Below, in pieces: positions 1-7,631 of a stretch of DNA of 21,109 nt. Both the position numbers and the translations under genes were made by a program. Each line of letters begins with the position of its first letter. Position 1 is the first letter of the stretch. Origin of the DNA: a virus; the IMG/VR virus record IMGVR_UViG_3300012356_000008, positions 1 to 21,109 of that record. One strand, 5' to 3'. The notes under the pieces are model-generated. The model saw only the letters and a list, made by a program, of their open reading frames with translations. It did no database searches and was not told where the DNA came from.

Positions 1-646
1 TATCTCTGAGAAGCAGTCAGCAGATTATACCGTGTTCGCTGCTTATGCTGTGACATCCTATAAAGACTTGCTCTTGTTAGAAATCGTTAGGGAACATTTT
101 CCTTTTAATGAGCAGCTAGACCAGCTCGTCTTGTTCCATGAGAAGTATAATTTCAGCCTGGCGGCTGTTGAGAGTGTAGCCTATCAATTGGCTATGGTGC
201 AATCTGCCAGGGATAAGGGATTGCCAGCGCAAGAGTTCAAACCTCCAGCGGATAAAGTGACCCGCTCCAGTACTGCGTCTATTTGGGATAGCAACGGGAA
301 ATGCTACAGCCACAAAAACGCTCATTGGCTGTTTGAGTATGAGAAAGAGATTCTTGACTTTCCCAAAGCGCCGAAAGATGATCAAGTCGACACGAAATCA
401 ATGGCCGCTATTGTGGTGTGCACACGCAAAGTACCCGGCGTGCTTGATCTGGACAGCAACGATGCCACGCAAAAAATAGATCCTACTTTGAGCATAGAGC
501 AAATCCTTGACGCTACAGCCATTCTTGCTGAACAGGCGGTAATTGCACAAAAAGAACAGGATGTACAGTTGCAGGAACTGTACAAAAAAGGACCGCAAGT
601 CAATATTTTTGAGTGGGCTGACTCCCATGAAGGGAGTTATCTCTAA
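1..646 (+). CDS. Terminase large subunit, C-terminal nuclease part (5' partial)
   Basis: The reading frame is open from the first bases of the window, and the residues upstream of the first in-frame GTG (position 32) already read ISEKQSADYTV, a typical TerL nuclease-domain stretch. The gene therefore starts outside the window and the GTG is not its start. What remains is the RNase H-like nuclease domain that cuts phage DNA concatemers during packaging. The ADYT segment, the VAYQLAM helix, the DKVTR motif and the late FPKAPKDDQVD segment with its acidic cluster (about positions 355-391) are family hallmarks. The ATPase half is absent from view. The stop TAA overlaps the next start (TAATG). The call rests on motif recognition and on the portal, protease and capsid genes that follow. 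Confidence 0.85.
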   Translation, partial: ISEKQSADYTVFAAYAVTSYKDLLLLEIVREHFPFNEQLDQLVLFHEKYNFSLAAVESVAYQLAMVQSARDKGLPAQEFKPPADKVTRSSTASIWDSNGKCYSHKNAHWLFEYEKEILDFPKAPKDDQVDTKSMAAIVVCTRKVPGVLDLDSNDATQKIDPTLSIEQILDATAILAEQAVIAQKEQDVQLQELYKKGPQVNIFEWADSHEGSYL

Positions 647-876
647 TGAAAAAGAGTGATTTACTGGTAAATCAAGCACATGAAAGTCAACATTATAAAA
701 ACTTCAAGATAGAGCCGCTTCAGTATATCGAAGAAAACGGACTGGGTTTTCACGAAGGGAACGTGATCAAATATGTGTCACGTTGGCGGCAAAAGGACGG
801 TTTAGATGATCTCAAGAAGGCCAGATTTTATATTGAGCGACTGATAGAATTGGCTGAGGGAGGGGCAAGCGTATGA
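646..876 (+). CDS. DUF3310 family small protein
   Basis: This 76-residue protein matches the DUF3310 pattern along most of its length: HYKNFKIEPLQYIEENGLGF, then GNVIKYVSRW, then a KDGLDDLKKARFYIERLIEL helix. The family is common in phages and is sometimes annotated as nucleotide kinase-like because of a proposed relationship to T7 gp1.7; no P-loop is visible here, so I assign no reaction. An AGGGAG Shine-Dalgarno (631-636) lies inside the end of terL, and the ATG overlaps the terL stop. Its own TGA overlaps the portal start (ATGA), so it is probably translationally coupled to both. DUF3310 genes usually sit with DNA-metabolism genes, so a place between terminase and portal is uncommon. Confidence 0.8.
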   Translation: MKKSDLLVNQAHESQHYKNFKIEPLQYIEENGLGFHEGNVIKYVSRWRQKDGLDDLKKARFYIERLIELAEGGASV

Positions 877-3173
877 GTAAGCGCCGTCGTGCACCCTTGC
901 CACAACAGAAAACAGATCCGAATGTAGCGGTAGTCGTAGGCAATACAGCGCCTCAACAGCCTGCCATGATGCCGCGTAACATGCGTGCATACATTCAGGA
1001 AGGCTATCGCTCTTCTAAAACTGTCTTCAGAGTCGTTGGTCACATCGCTCGAGCTGGCAGCACTATTAAATGGAAGCACTATACGGACGAGACGAAAGAG
1101 CGTGAAATTGATTCTGGCCAGTCTGAACTGTTGAAGTTGTGGAACATGCCCGCTCCACGTGTTGCGGGTACAGCTTTCCGTGAAGCGATGATTGCGTACT
1201 ACTGCATGACCGGAAACAATTACATTCTGGGCATCAATGTCGGGAACAATCCTAAAGCGAAGTTTGATGAGCTGTACAATTTGAGACCGGACCTGACAAA
1301 AATCAAAGTCAATGAGAACGGGCCTGAATACTACGAGTTCGGGACATTCCATCCGCCAAAACGATACGATCCAATGCAGATCATGCACAATAAATTGTTC
1401 GCAGGGAATGATGACGTGTACGGCCTTTCACCTGTAGAAGTTGCTGCCATGCTCGTAGACATCCAAAAGGCTGGGCAAAAGTGGAACCTCGGGTTACTTT
1501 CCAATATGGCCCGCCCCGGGGGCGCATGGGTCACTGATGCTTTGTTGGGTGACACGGAATACAAAGGACTGAAAGAAGAGATCCGCAAGAAATTCGCCGG
1601 GCCGCGTAACGCTGGCGAGACCGCTATCCTGCACGGCGGCGTCAAATGGCAGTCGATGAGCATGAGTCCTTACGAATTGGATTGGTTAGAGTCAGATACA
1701 AAGGGCGATCGCGATATCGCTGGAATTTTCTTTAATTTCCCTACTTTCTTGCTGGGCTTGGCAGATGCCACATTTAATAACCAGGCTGAAGCGAAACACT
1801 TCCTCTATACAGATATCGTGTTTCCGATTATGGACATGTTCGTTGGTTCACTCAACATGTGGCTCACACCGCGTTACGGTGGCTATCTCGACTACGATAA
1901 AGAGGATGTCGAGACGATACGGGAACGGCTTCAAGAGGCAAAAGCAGTAGAGTCTGACAGGGCTGGCAATGAGTTTGCAGGTGGAACATCAACATTCCAC
2001 GAAACACGGACGATACAAGGCAAAGAACAATTGCCCAACAAAGATTTTGTGTTGTTGCAACAAGTGCCTGTCTTTGTCGATCAACTTGATGATTATATTC
2101 AAGCGCAAATGGATAAAGTGCTCAATCCACCGCCGCCGTCGCCACCTTTACAGTTACCGCCAACAAAAATAACAGAAGTGCCTGATGGGACTGACGGGAC
2201 TGAAGGCGATGATGGGAATGATGTATCAAAGTCAAAGCAGAAGATGCTGCCAGCGCCACGTATGCGCTTATGGGAGTATGCGAAAGCGTTGGATTTGACT
2301 ACACCTGAACAGAAACAAAATTATCTCAAGAAAATGGAATCACAAAGGATCAAATGGGAAACAACGATAACCGAGCGTGTTGCGGATTATTTTAAAGACG
2401 AGCAAAAAACTGTTCTGGCCTCTTTGCCTGACAGTGTAGATCCTGGCCAGGCACAAACAAAAGCCATGCATGCGTTAGACGTGGTACAGCAGTCAGGCGC
2501 GCTAAAACATCTCATAGTGAGCTTGTATCAGGATGTTGGTACTGATGTAGGCACGGACACGCTAAAGGAATTGAAGTATGAATACAGGCCATTCCAGACG
2601 AAAGACGATGCGGCGCCTGACGATCTTAATCTGTACGCTCCTGATGTATTGGTGTATCTTTATTCTCTTGCAGCGCAGAAGGTTACTCAGATCACAGATA
2701 CGACCCGAGCAGAAATACAGAGTGCGTTGGCACAAGGGGTACAGGCAGGTGAAGCGTTACCAGCCCTCGTCAAACGATTGAATGATCTCTATCTGGTTTC
2801 TATCATCCCAAAGCGTTCTGAAGTTATTGCCAGGACTGAAGTGATAGCTGCCTCAAACTACGGATCACAAGAAGCGGCGAAATCCAGTGGATTGACGCTC
2901 AAGAAAGTATGGCTATCGACTTCAGATAGTCGTACACGCCCTGATCACGCAGAGGCTGACGGGCAAGAGGTAGACATGGATGAGCCGTTTAAGGTAGGTG
3001 GCTCACAGTTGATGTATCCAGGCGATTCGTCGCTCGGTGCTCCTGCTGATGAGGTGGTGTCATGCAGGTGCACTCAATACTATAGACGGGTGAAAGAGGA
3101 CACAAGTAAAAGTATCCCACCTGCCAGGGAAGTATCCAGGGACTACTATAGAGAATTGCTGAGGGCCAAATAA
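873..3173 (+). CDS. Portal protein fused to MuF-like minor head protein
   Basis: This 766-residue protein has two parts. Residues about 30-400 read as an HK97-type portal: an N-terminal wing region, MTGNNYILGI, a PMQIMHNKLFAGNDDVYGLSPV segment, then FFNFPTFLLGLADATFNNQAEA and MWLTPRYGGYLDYD. A proline-rich linker (about 420-432) and an acidic/glycine segment (to about 455) follow. Residues about 610-741 are a phage Mu gpF-like/SPP1 gp7-like domain with TSDSRTRPDHAEADG (His692), LMYPGD and the closing CRC motif (Cys731, Cys733). Portals form the dodecameric DNA-entry ring; MuF-type proteins are minor head components, some delivered with the DNA. No internal stop or frameshift separates the halves. 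It overlaps DUF3310 by ATGA and abuts the next gene. Confidence 0.9.
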   Translation: MSKRRRAPLPQQKTDPNVAVVVGNTAPQQPAMMPRNMRAYIQEGYRSSKTVFRVVGHIARAGSTIKWKHYTDETKEREIDSGQSELLKLWNMPAPRVAGTAFREAMIAYYCMTGNNYILGINVGNNPKAKFDELYNLRPDLTKIKVNENGPEYYEFGTFHPPKRYDPMQIMHNKLFAGNDDVYGLSPVEVAAMLVDIQKAGQKWNLGLLSNMARPGGAWVTDALLGDTEYKGLKEEIRKKFAGPRNAGETAILHGGVKWQSMSMSPYELDWLESDTKGDRDIAGIFFNFPTFLLGLADATFNNQAEAKHFLYTDIVFPIMDMFVGSLNMWLTPRYGGYLDYDKEDVETIRERLQEAKAVESDRAGNEFAGGTSTFHETRTIQGKEQLPNKDFVLLQQVPVFVDQLDDYIQAQMDKVLNPPPPSPPLQLPPTKITEVPDGTDGTEGDDGNDVSKSKQKMLPAPRMRLWEYAKALDLTTPEQKQNYLKKMESQRIKWETTITERVADYFKDEQKTVLASLPDSVDPGQAQTKAMHALDVVQQSGALKHLIVSLYQDVGTDVGTDTLKELKYEYRPFQTKDDAAPDDLNLYAPDVLVYLYSLAAQKVTQITDTTRAEIQSALAQGVQAGEALPALVKRLNDLYLVSIIPKRSEVIARTEVIAASNYGSQEAAKSSGLTLKKVWLSTSDSRTRPDHAEADGQEVDMDEPFKVGGSQLMYPGDSSLGAPADEVVSCRCTQYYRRVKEDTSKSIPPAREVSRDYYRELLRAK

Positions 3174-3449
3174 ATGTCATTTTCTTCAGAACTTGTTAGC
3201 CCTGAAATACTCAAAAAGTATCCATACTTTATGGAATGGTTAAAAGAATTAAATCGTTTACCAGAGGATGTACTCAATTTTGCTATTCAAACTGAAATGA
3301 AAGAGGTTGCATCTGAAGATAGATGGAAGAAGTACAAACCAACGGATAACTTTACTGTTAGCCTCACTTTTAAGAATGGCGAATATGTTTCGCGTCATGG
3401 GAAATGGAGCGAAGGCAAAATGATGTACTTGTCAGAGGTGAAATCATGA
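3174..3449 (+). CDS. Hypothetical phage protein (91 aa)
   Basis: I do not recognise this gene. The ATG immediately follows the portal-MuF stop with no gap, and its TGA overlaps the next ATG, so it sits in a coupled chain. The protein is small and charged: a helical first half (PEILKKYPYFMEWLKELNRL) and a second half with likely beta strands (NFTVSLTFKNGEYVSRHGKW). No signal peptide, membrane segment or cysteine motif is visible. Its position between portal and protease is a slot where many phages carry small non-conserved genes. It is probably real given the exact coupling at both ends. Confidence 0.6.
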   Translation: MSFSSELVSPEILKKYPYFMEWLKELNRLPEDVLNFAIQTEMKEVASEDRWKKYKPTDNFTVSLTFKNGEYVSRHGKWSEGKMMYLSEVKS

Positions 3450-3784
3450 CTGAACAAGTATTAGAAGAGCGTGGTGGCGTGATTTGTGCTTCAGATAGCT
3501 GGTGGCGTGAGGTATTTACCGATGTGCTCACGATAGACGCTACTGATATTCAAGGTGTATTGCGAGATAAGGGTGTGTTTGCTGAGGTGCATAAACGCTT
3601 GCTTCTACCTGAGTCCTATACCGTGCGTGCCATTTTTTACAAGTGGATGCCCAGACAATGGAGCATTGTGATTGAGGGGCCTGATTTGCCACGTGTCGTA
3701 GAAGGCATGGAATATTCTCAGATTTCCCCGGTCTACCAGCGTAACGAGGACGGGTCAACTCAGCTTGTGAGGATAGACATATGA
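3446..3784 (+). CDS. Hypothetical phage protein (112 aa)
   Basis: The frame stays open up to an ATG at 3404, but the better start is the ATG at 3446: it overlaps the upstream TGA (ATGA) and has a GAGGTG Shine-Dalgarno-like site at about 3435-3440. The product of about 112 residues is not recognised. It has a mixed alpha/beta look, with SWWREVFTDVLTI, a Lys/Arg-rich middle, and a C-terminal stretch (IVIEGPDLPRVVEGMEYSQI) resembling a small beta fold. The TGA overlaps the ATG of the prohead protease, so expression is probably coupled to it. No membrane segment is seen. Confidence 0.6.
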   Translation: MTEQVLEERGGVICASDSWWREVFTDVLTIDATDIQGVLRDKGVFAEVHKRLLLPESYTVRAIFYKWMPRQWSIVIEGPDLPRVVEGMEYSQISPVYQRNEDGSTQLVRIDI

Positions 3785-4866
3785 GAGTAGCCAAAGTCGA
3801 GCGCAAAACTGAATACTTTCCCATTATTGGCGAGATCAAAGCAACCAATGACGAAAAGGGCATCACTGAAGGCTATCTTAACTTTGTGGGCAATATCGAC
3901 TTTGGCGACGACCGGACCATGCCGGGCGCTTTTAAAAGAACCATTGCAGATAGTTACGCCCGTAAAAGCGCGCAAGGGCTAGACTTTTTGTGGCCCTATC
4001 TCTGGAATCATGATTACAACATCTTGCCGCCAGGCGGCATTTTTGAAGCCAATGAGGATAAAAAAGGGCTGTACATTAAGACGCAATACAACATGGATAC
4101 TCAGCTCGGCAGAGAACTCTATAGCAGCTTCAAAATGGGGACCATGAAAAAGCAAAGTATGGGGTATAAAGCCATTCGCTATGAATACGTCAAAGATGGG
4201 ACGCGCTCCATACGCAATCTGCTAGAAATCGCAATCATGGAAGGAAGCGCGGTAGTCTTTCCGATGAACGATCTTGCGGATGTGACCACAGTAAAAAGGA
4301 TACAGAACATGTTGAACAAATCAAAGCCAGTCACAAAAGACTTCACCGCAACCTATCAAGAACGACTGCAAGACGATTGGCAGGATGATCTCTGGAATCT
4401 GTGGTACGCGCTGAAGTCTGAGATTATTGCAGCTTTTCAAGTTGGGGATAGCCCCGTAGAAGACACCAGGGCTGCTCTTAGCCAGTTCAGTGATGCCATG
4501 CTCGCTTATGTGCAGCAAGGCGTTGATTTAGGGATGGTAGAGGCGTTACAGCCTGATGATGATCAGAGTATCCAGTATGGATGGATGTCAGGGGAGCCAG
4601 GCCAGGAGCAAAAAGCAGGCAGGGTTATCTCTGCCCGGAACCATACGTTGATGACGAAAGCTATTCAGGGCATTCAAGGGCATTGTAACGAAATGAAATC
4701 AATGCTCACAGCAGCACAGCAACAAGGATCAAGCGGAGTGATGAGCGCGGATACACCACCTCACACAAAGCAGGATAGCAGTAACCAGGAAGATGACGCG
4801 GTATCCACTCATCATCTGCAGGGTTTGACGAATAGCATCACTATCAGAAACATTTCAAGAAAGTAG
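3781..4866 (+). CDS. HK97-type prohead maturation protease with C-terminal extension
   Basis: Residues 1-170 match the HK97/herpesvirus-type prohead serine protease that removes the capsid delta domain during head maturation. Visible landmarks are ITEGYLNFVGNIDFGDD, MPGAFKRTI, LWNHDYN (His77), GRELYSSFKMG, KQSMGYK (Ser126) and the EIAIMEGSAVVFPMND block (Glu154), giving a plausible His-Ser-Glu catalytic set. Family members are often around 200 residues. This one has 361, with about 190 extra residues that are helical and Gln-rich and include VISARNHTLMTKAIQGIQGH, a segment type common at the end of actinophage-like proteases. The extension may act as scaffold; that is inference. It starts by an ATGA overlap and is followed by the capsid gene, as expected. 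Confidence 0.87.
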   Translation: MRVAKVERKTEYFPIIGEIKATNDEKGITEGYLNFVGNIDFGDDRTMPGAFKRTIADSYARKSAQGLDFLWPYLWNHDYNILPPGGIFEANEDKKGLYIKTQYNMDTQLGRELYSSFKMGTMKKQSMGYKAIRYEYVKDGTRSIRNLLEIAIMEGSAVVFPMNDLADVTTVKRIQNMLNKSKPVTKDFTATYQERLQDDWQDDLWNLWYALKSEIIAAFQVGDSPVEDTRAALSQFSDAMLAYVQQGVDLGMVEALQPDDDQSIQYGWMSGEPGQEQKAGRVISARNHTLMTKAIQGIQGHCNEMKSMLTAAQQQGSSGVMSADTPPHTKQDSSNQEDDAVSTHHLQGLTNSITIRNISRK

Positions 4867-4875
4867 GATACCTAC

Positions 4876-6192
4876 ATGGCAGTATCATCTGTAGAGCTGA
4901 AAGAGCTGACTGAAGCTATTCAGAAGCTCAACAAAGATCTTGACGATCGGGTCAGGACAATTGAAACGTGGCAAACCAAAACTGAGGAAAAAATCAGTAA
5001 AGGTGGCGTGGTTCCGGCTGAAGCAAAGGTCGAGTTGGATTCCTTCAATGCTGAGATCAATGCAAAGATCGCTGAATACAAGGCGCTACGAGAGCAGGAA
5101 AAAGAAGAGAAACTAGCTGCCCAACGTCCTGGCTATGCTGGCAACTACGCGGGCAAACGAGGGCAGAAGCCAGCCGCAACCAAAGCACTGGAAAAATGGA
5201 TGCGTAAGCGCGGCGATATTGACGCTCTAACCAATGAAGAGCGCAAACTGATCGACTTCAATCAGATGGATATTGATCCATATCCTGATGAGCAAAAAGT
5301 TCTGGTAAGCGCAGCCGCTGATTTAGGGGGATTCTTTGCTGGGACTGACTTGTCTGACAAGTTCATTCAGAAGCTTTTCCTTATCAGTCCAGTGCGCTCT
5401 CTTGCGGACAGACAGATTATCGGCGGTGAAAAACTTTTGATCCCGAGTGAGGGTGCAACGGATACCAACATTTTCTGGTCTGATGAACAGTCCGGGTTTC
5501 AGGCATCGACAGACCCGAATCTGGGCATGATTGAGATTTACGCTCGTGAGCTGAACGGCTACCTGAAGTTGTCCAAGCAAAATCTTGAGGATAGCGTTTT
5601 TGACATCGAAGGCTTTATCCTCAAAAGGCTAACCCGTCAATTTGCACAGAAGGAAGGTACGGCCTTTTTGACTGGCGATGGTGTAGCCAGGCCTGAAGGC
5701 ATCTTGACGAATGCTGCTATGGCAGGTACGGGCATCAATGTACTGAATAATAGTACTACGGTTACCATTGTACCGAAGGACATCATCAATCTGATGCATG
5801 CCACAAAATCAGGCTACCGCAAAACGGGCACATGGATGATGTCCAACAACACCATTGGGGTGTGTCGTCTGTTTGTGGACTCTCAGCAGCGCCCGTTATG
5901 GACAATGTTCGGTGATGAGTTCCGTGAAACGCTGTTTGGTCGGCCAATTGTCGAGATGCCCGATATGGCCAATCCGACAGTGGGGACGAGCACCTACACG
6001 GTTGGTCAGTATCCGGTGATCTTTGGAGATATTGGGCAAGGCTATCAGATCGTGGATCGTGTTGGGCTCACCTTCCAGACGCTCAAAGAACTCTTTGCCA
6101 TTCAGAATCAGGTAGCCTACCTTGCGCGCATGCGCGTCGGTGGCAAAGTGGTTCTGCCTGAAGCGATCGCAGTGCTGAAAATTAACTCATAA
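4876..6192 (+). CDS. Major capsid protein, HK97 fold, with delta domain
   Basis: This 438-residue protein follows the protease directly and has the architecture of an HK97-type capsid precursor. Residues about 5-82 are a strongly charged coiled coil (the delta/scaffold domain), followed by a Gly/Lys linker (about 83-100) where protease processing is likely. The shell domain follows: VSAAADLGGFFAGTDLS, SPVRSLADRQ, IEIYARELNGYLKLSKQNLEDS, FAQKEGTAFLTGDGVARPEGIL, WMMSNNTIGVCRLF and a C-terminal VIFGDIGQGYQIVDRVGLTF strand set. No separate scaffold gene is seen, which suits a fused delta domain. The coding sequence is followed by a symmetric inverted repeat that may adjust expression of downstream genes. 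The exact cleavage site cannot be read from sequence. Confidence 0.92.
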   Translation: MAVSSVELKELTEAIQKLNKDLDDRVRTIETWQTKTEEKISKGGVVPAEAKVELDSFNAEINAKIAEYKALREQEKEEKLAAQRPGYAGNYAGKRGQKPAATKALEKWMRKRGDIDALTNEERKLIDFNQMDIDPYPDEQKVLVSAAADLGGFFAGTDLSDKFIQKLFLISPVRSLADRQIIGGEKLLIPSEGATDTNIFWSDEQSGFQASTDPNLGMIEIYARELNGYLKLSKQNLEDSVFDIEGFILKRLTRQFAQKEGTAFLTGDGVARPEGILTNAAMAGTGINVLNNSTTVTIVPKDIINLMHATKSGYRKTGTWMMSNNTIGVCRLFVDSQQRPLWTMFGDEFRETLFGRPIVEMPDMANPTVGTSTYTVGQYPVIFGDIGQGYQIVDRVGLTFQTLKELFAIQNQVAYLARMRVGGKVVLPEAIAVLKINS

Positions 6193-6194
6193 AA

Positions 6195-6235
6195 TTGTCA
6201 TTTTCCTGGTTATAAAATAACCACTGTTTTGACAA
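6195..6235. promoter_or_regulatory. Two-armed symmetric inverted repeat after the capsid gene
   Basis: The outer arms TTGTCA (6195-6200) and TGACAA (6230-6235) are perfect reverse complements. The inner arms TGGTTAT (6207-6213) and ATAACCA (6217-6223) are also perfect, around a 3-base AAA centre. The spacers between outer and inner arms are exactly six bases on both sides. It begins three bases after the capsid stop. It could be an RNA hairpin (weak terminator, attenuator or processing site) or a protein-binding dyad. There is no long T-run, so a strong intrinsic terminator is not supported. Confidence 0.6.
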
Positions 6236-6241
6236 ATGCTA

Positions 6242-6266
6242 TGCAAGGGCTTGTGAGGCCCTTGCA
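6242..6266 (+). promoter_or_regulatory. 9-bp stem-loop abutting the ribosome-binding site of the next gene
   Basis: TGCAAGGGC (6242-6250) and GCCCTTGCA (6258-6266) form a perfect 9-bp stem with a 7-base loop. The Shine-Dalgarno AAGGGAG (6266-6272) for the gene at 6282 starts on the last stem base, and its core resembles the AAGGG inside the stem. The hairpin could influence ribosome loading or protect an RNA 5' end after processing. It has no trailing T-run, so it is not a classic terminator. Confidence 0.6.
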
Positions 6267-6281
6267 AGGGAGATAAAATAC

Positions 6282-6740
6282 ATGCCTTTTTATGGAGTAC
6301 GAGGCGGGAAAAATCCGCTCAAAGAGTTCTGGACAATCCAGACACAGGTACCAAAGGCGTACACCGCTTCAGCCAACGGCGGCAATATTGACCGTTACCG
6401 CAATGGCGGCTATGCCGCTTTGAATCTAGAATTGCTGCCTGGCCTGTGGACTGACGGAACGCACGCATTTGTGATTGAAGAAGCTGACGACAACGGCTCG
6501 GGCGCGCCTGGCACGTATGGCACAGTCGCTATCACCGACTTGCTCTATGATGCGAATGCAAACGCAGCGGGCGGGACCTTTACGAGCATCACAGCGGCCA
6601 CTAGCACCGTGCAAAGGATTGACTATATTGGTAGAAAGCGCTGGGTACGCACGCGCTATGTTGCCTCTGGTACGACCACTGGCGCGGTGTTTGCGGTGGT
6701 AGGGCATCTGTTTAGTCCAGCGATTTTGCCAGCGGCTTAA
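6282..6740 (+). CDS. Putative head decoration/accessory protein
   Basis: This 152-residue, Ala/Gly/Thr-rich, probably beta-sheet protein starts 9 bases after a good Shine-Dalgarno (AAGGGAG, 6266-6272). It occupies the slot just after the major capsid gene, where head decoration or stabilising proteins are usual. The C-terminal half contains DYIGRKRWVRTRYVASGTT followed by GAVFAVVGHLFSPAILP, a pattern I associate with small phage virion proteins found after capsid genes. There is no signal peptide or membrane segment. The role comes from position and overall look, not from a definite family match; another small head or neck protein is possible. Confidence 0.55.
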   Translation: MPFYGVRGGKNPLKEFWTIQTQVPKAYTASANGGNIDRYRNGGYAALNLELLPGLWTDGTHAFVIEEADDNGSGAPGTYGTVAITDLLYDANANAAGGTFTSITAATSTVQRIDYIGRKRWVRTRYVASGTTTGAVFAVVGHLFSPAILPAA

Positions 6741-6763
6741 CCTCGTAGAGAAAGCAGAACATT

Positions 6764-7432
6764 ATGGCAGAGAGTTTAAAGCTAGATTGGCAAGTCACAG
6801 TAGCATCCACGGTAGAACCTGTTACCCTGAGCGACCTTCGTTCAACTTCGACAGGCTCATACCTACGTGTGGACTTTACCGATGATGACGCAGTGCTCTC
6901 TGCCTTGATTTCGCAGTGTCGGCTCACTGCTGAGCAAATCACCGGCAAGTCATTAGCACCGCAAACGATACAGGCCATGTGGACAATGCCGCAAGTCAAT
7001 GCTGGTTCTCTCAGCGGCTTCAAACTGCTCTACGATCAAGATTTCTATCAATACAATGAATCACTTGGAGCGAATCCATTCAGCCCTGCGCCGTTTGTGT
7101 TGACGCTGCCTCAGCCACCGCTAGTTGCCGTCTCATTGTTTGAGTACAGGATAACCGTGTTCTCTGCATGGCAAACATGGCCTCAGAATAGCAATGGTGT
7201 TCCCAACTATGTGGTAGATGCACTACCAACGCCAGGCATGGTGTACTTGCAATATCCACCGCCTGCCTATCAGTACAAGCTGACATTCACGGCTGGCTAT
7301 TCGACATGCCCGCCTGATATCAAACTGGCATTGATGCAATTCATTGCCTGGAAATATGAAAATCGGACAGGTGAGGACATGCCTGCTGAAATACAAAACG
7401 CCTTAATGGGCAATAAATCGTGGGTACTCTGA
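6764..7432 (+). CDS. Head-tail connector protein, gp6-like
   Basis: The N-terminal half has the hallmark of HK97 gp6-like connectors: EPVTLSDLRS, then LRVDFTDDDAVLSALISQCR, then AEQITGKSLAPQTIQ. These helical proteins form a ring under the portal and link the packaged head to the tail. The C-terminal half (about residues 75-200) is a Pro/Tyr-rich region ending in DIKLALMQFIAWKYENRTGED, also typical of the family. At 222 residues it is near the upper end of the family. The RBS is weak. Its TGA overlaps the next ATG (TGATG). Being first in the connector block after the head genes fits the call. Confidence 0.8.
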   Translation: MAESLKLDWQVTVASTVEPVTLSDLRSTSTGSYLRVDFTDDDAVLSALISQCRLTAEQITGKSLAPQTIQAMWTMPQVNAGSLSGFKLLYDQDFYQYNESLGANPFSPAPFVLTLPQPPLVAVSLFEYRITVFSAWQTWPQNSNGVPNYVVDALPTPGMVYLQYPPPAYQYKLTFTAGYSTCPPDIKLALMQFIAWKYENRTGEDMPAEIQNALMGNKSWVL

Positions 7433-7629
7433 TGAAAGAAATTGAGATACAGAAGACGGTAACAAAGGGCTTTGGCTTCACTGGAAAAACGACCTACCAT
7501 TCGTTGCCTGGAGTCAAATTTGAGAATGGGAAGATAGCCTATCTTGACACTGATAAAAGCATCAAAGTATTGAATGATGCTTCTGACCTGGAAGACATTC
7601 CAGAGCTAGAAATTGTTGAGAAGGAATAG
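7432..7629 (+). CDS. Hypothetical small phage protein (65 aa)
   Basis: I chose the ATG at 7432, which overlaps the upstream TGA (TGATG), over an in-frame ATG at 7420 that would sit inside the connector gene. The product is not recognised. It begins with EIEIQKTVTKGFGFTGKTTY and ends in an acidic tail (DLEDIPELEIVEKE). The predicted pattern is beta strands with a short acidic helix, and there is no membrane segment. A two-base gap separates it from the head-tail joining protein, so it belongs to the connector operon. Confidence 0.55.
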   Translation: MKEIEIQKTVTKGFGFTGKTTYHSLPGVKFENGKIAYLDTDKSIKVLNDASDLEDIPELEIVEKE

Positions 7630-7631
7630 TC

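Noticed and set aside
32-646. Complete gene starting at the GTG at position 32
   Set aside because: Codons before the GTG are open and encode terminase nuclease sequence, so this is an internal Val of a truncated gene.
828-1388. 186-codon open frame on the minus strand
   Set aside because: It is opposite the strongly supported portal start; the product has no recognisable domain and would be the only reverse gene in a fully co-directional block.
6195-6235. Strong intrinsic terminator after the capsid gene
   Set aside because: The inner stem is A/T-rich with only seven pairs and is followed by a short mixed T-stretch; late genes continue downstream without any visible promoter.
6229-6257. 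TTGACA as a promoter -35 box
   Set aside because: No acceptable -10 sequence is found 16-18 bases downstream, and the bases are already part of the outer arm of the inverted repeat.
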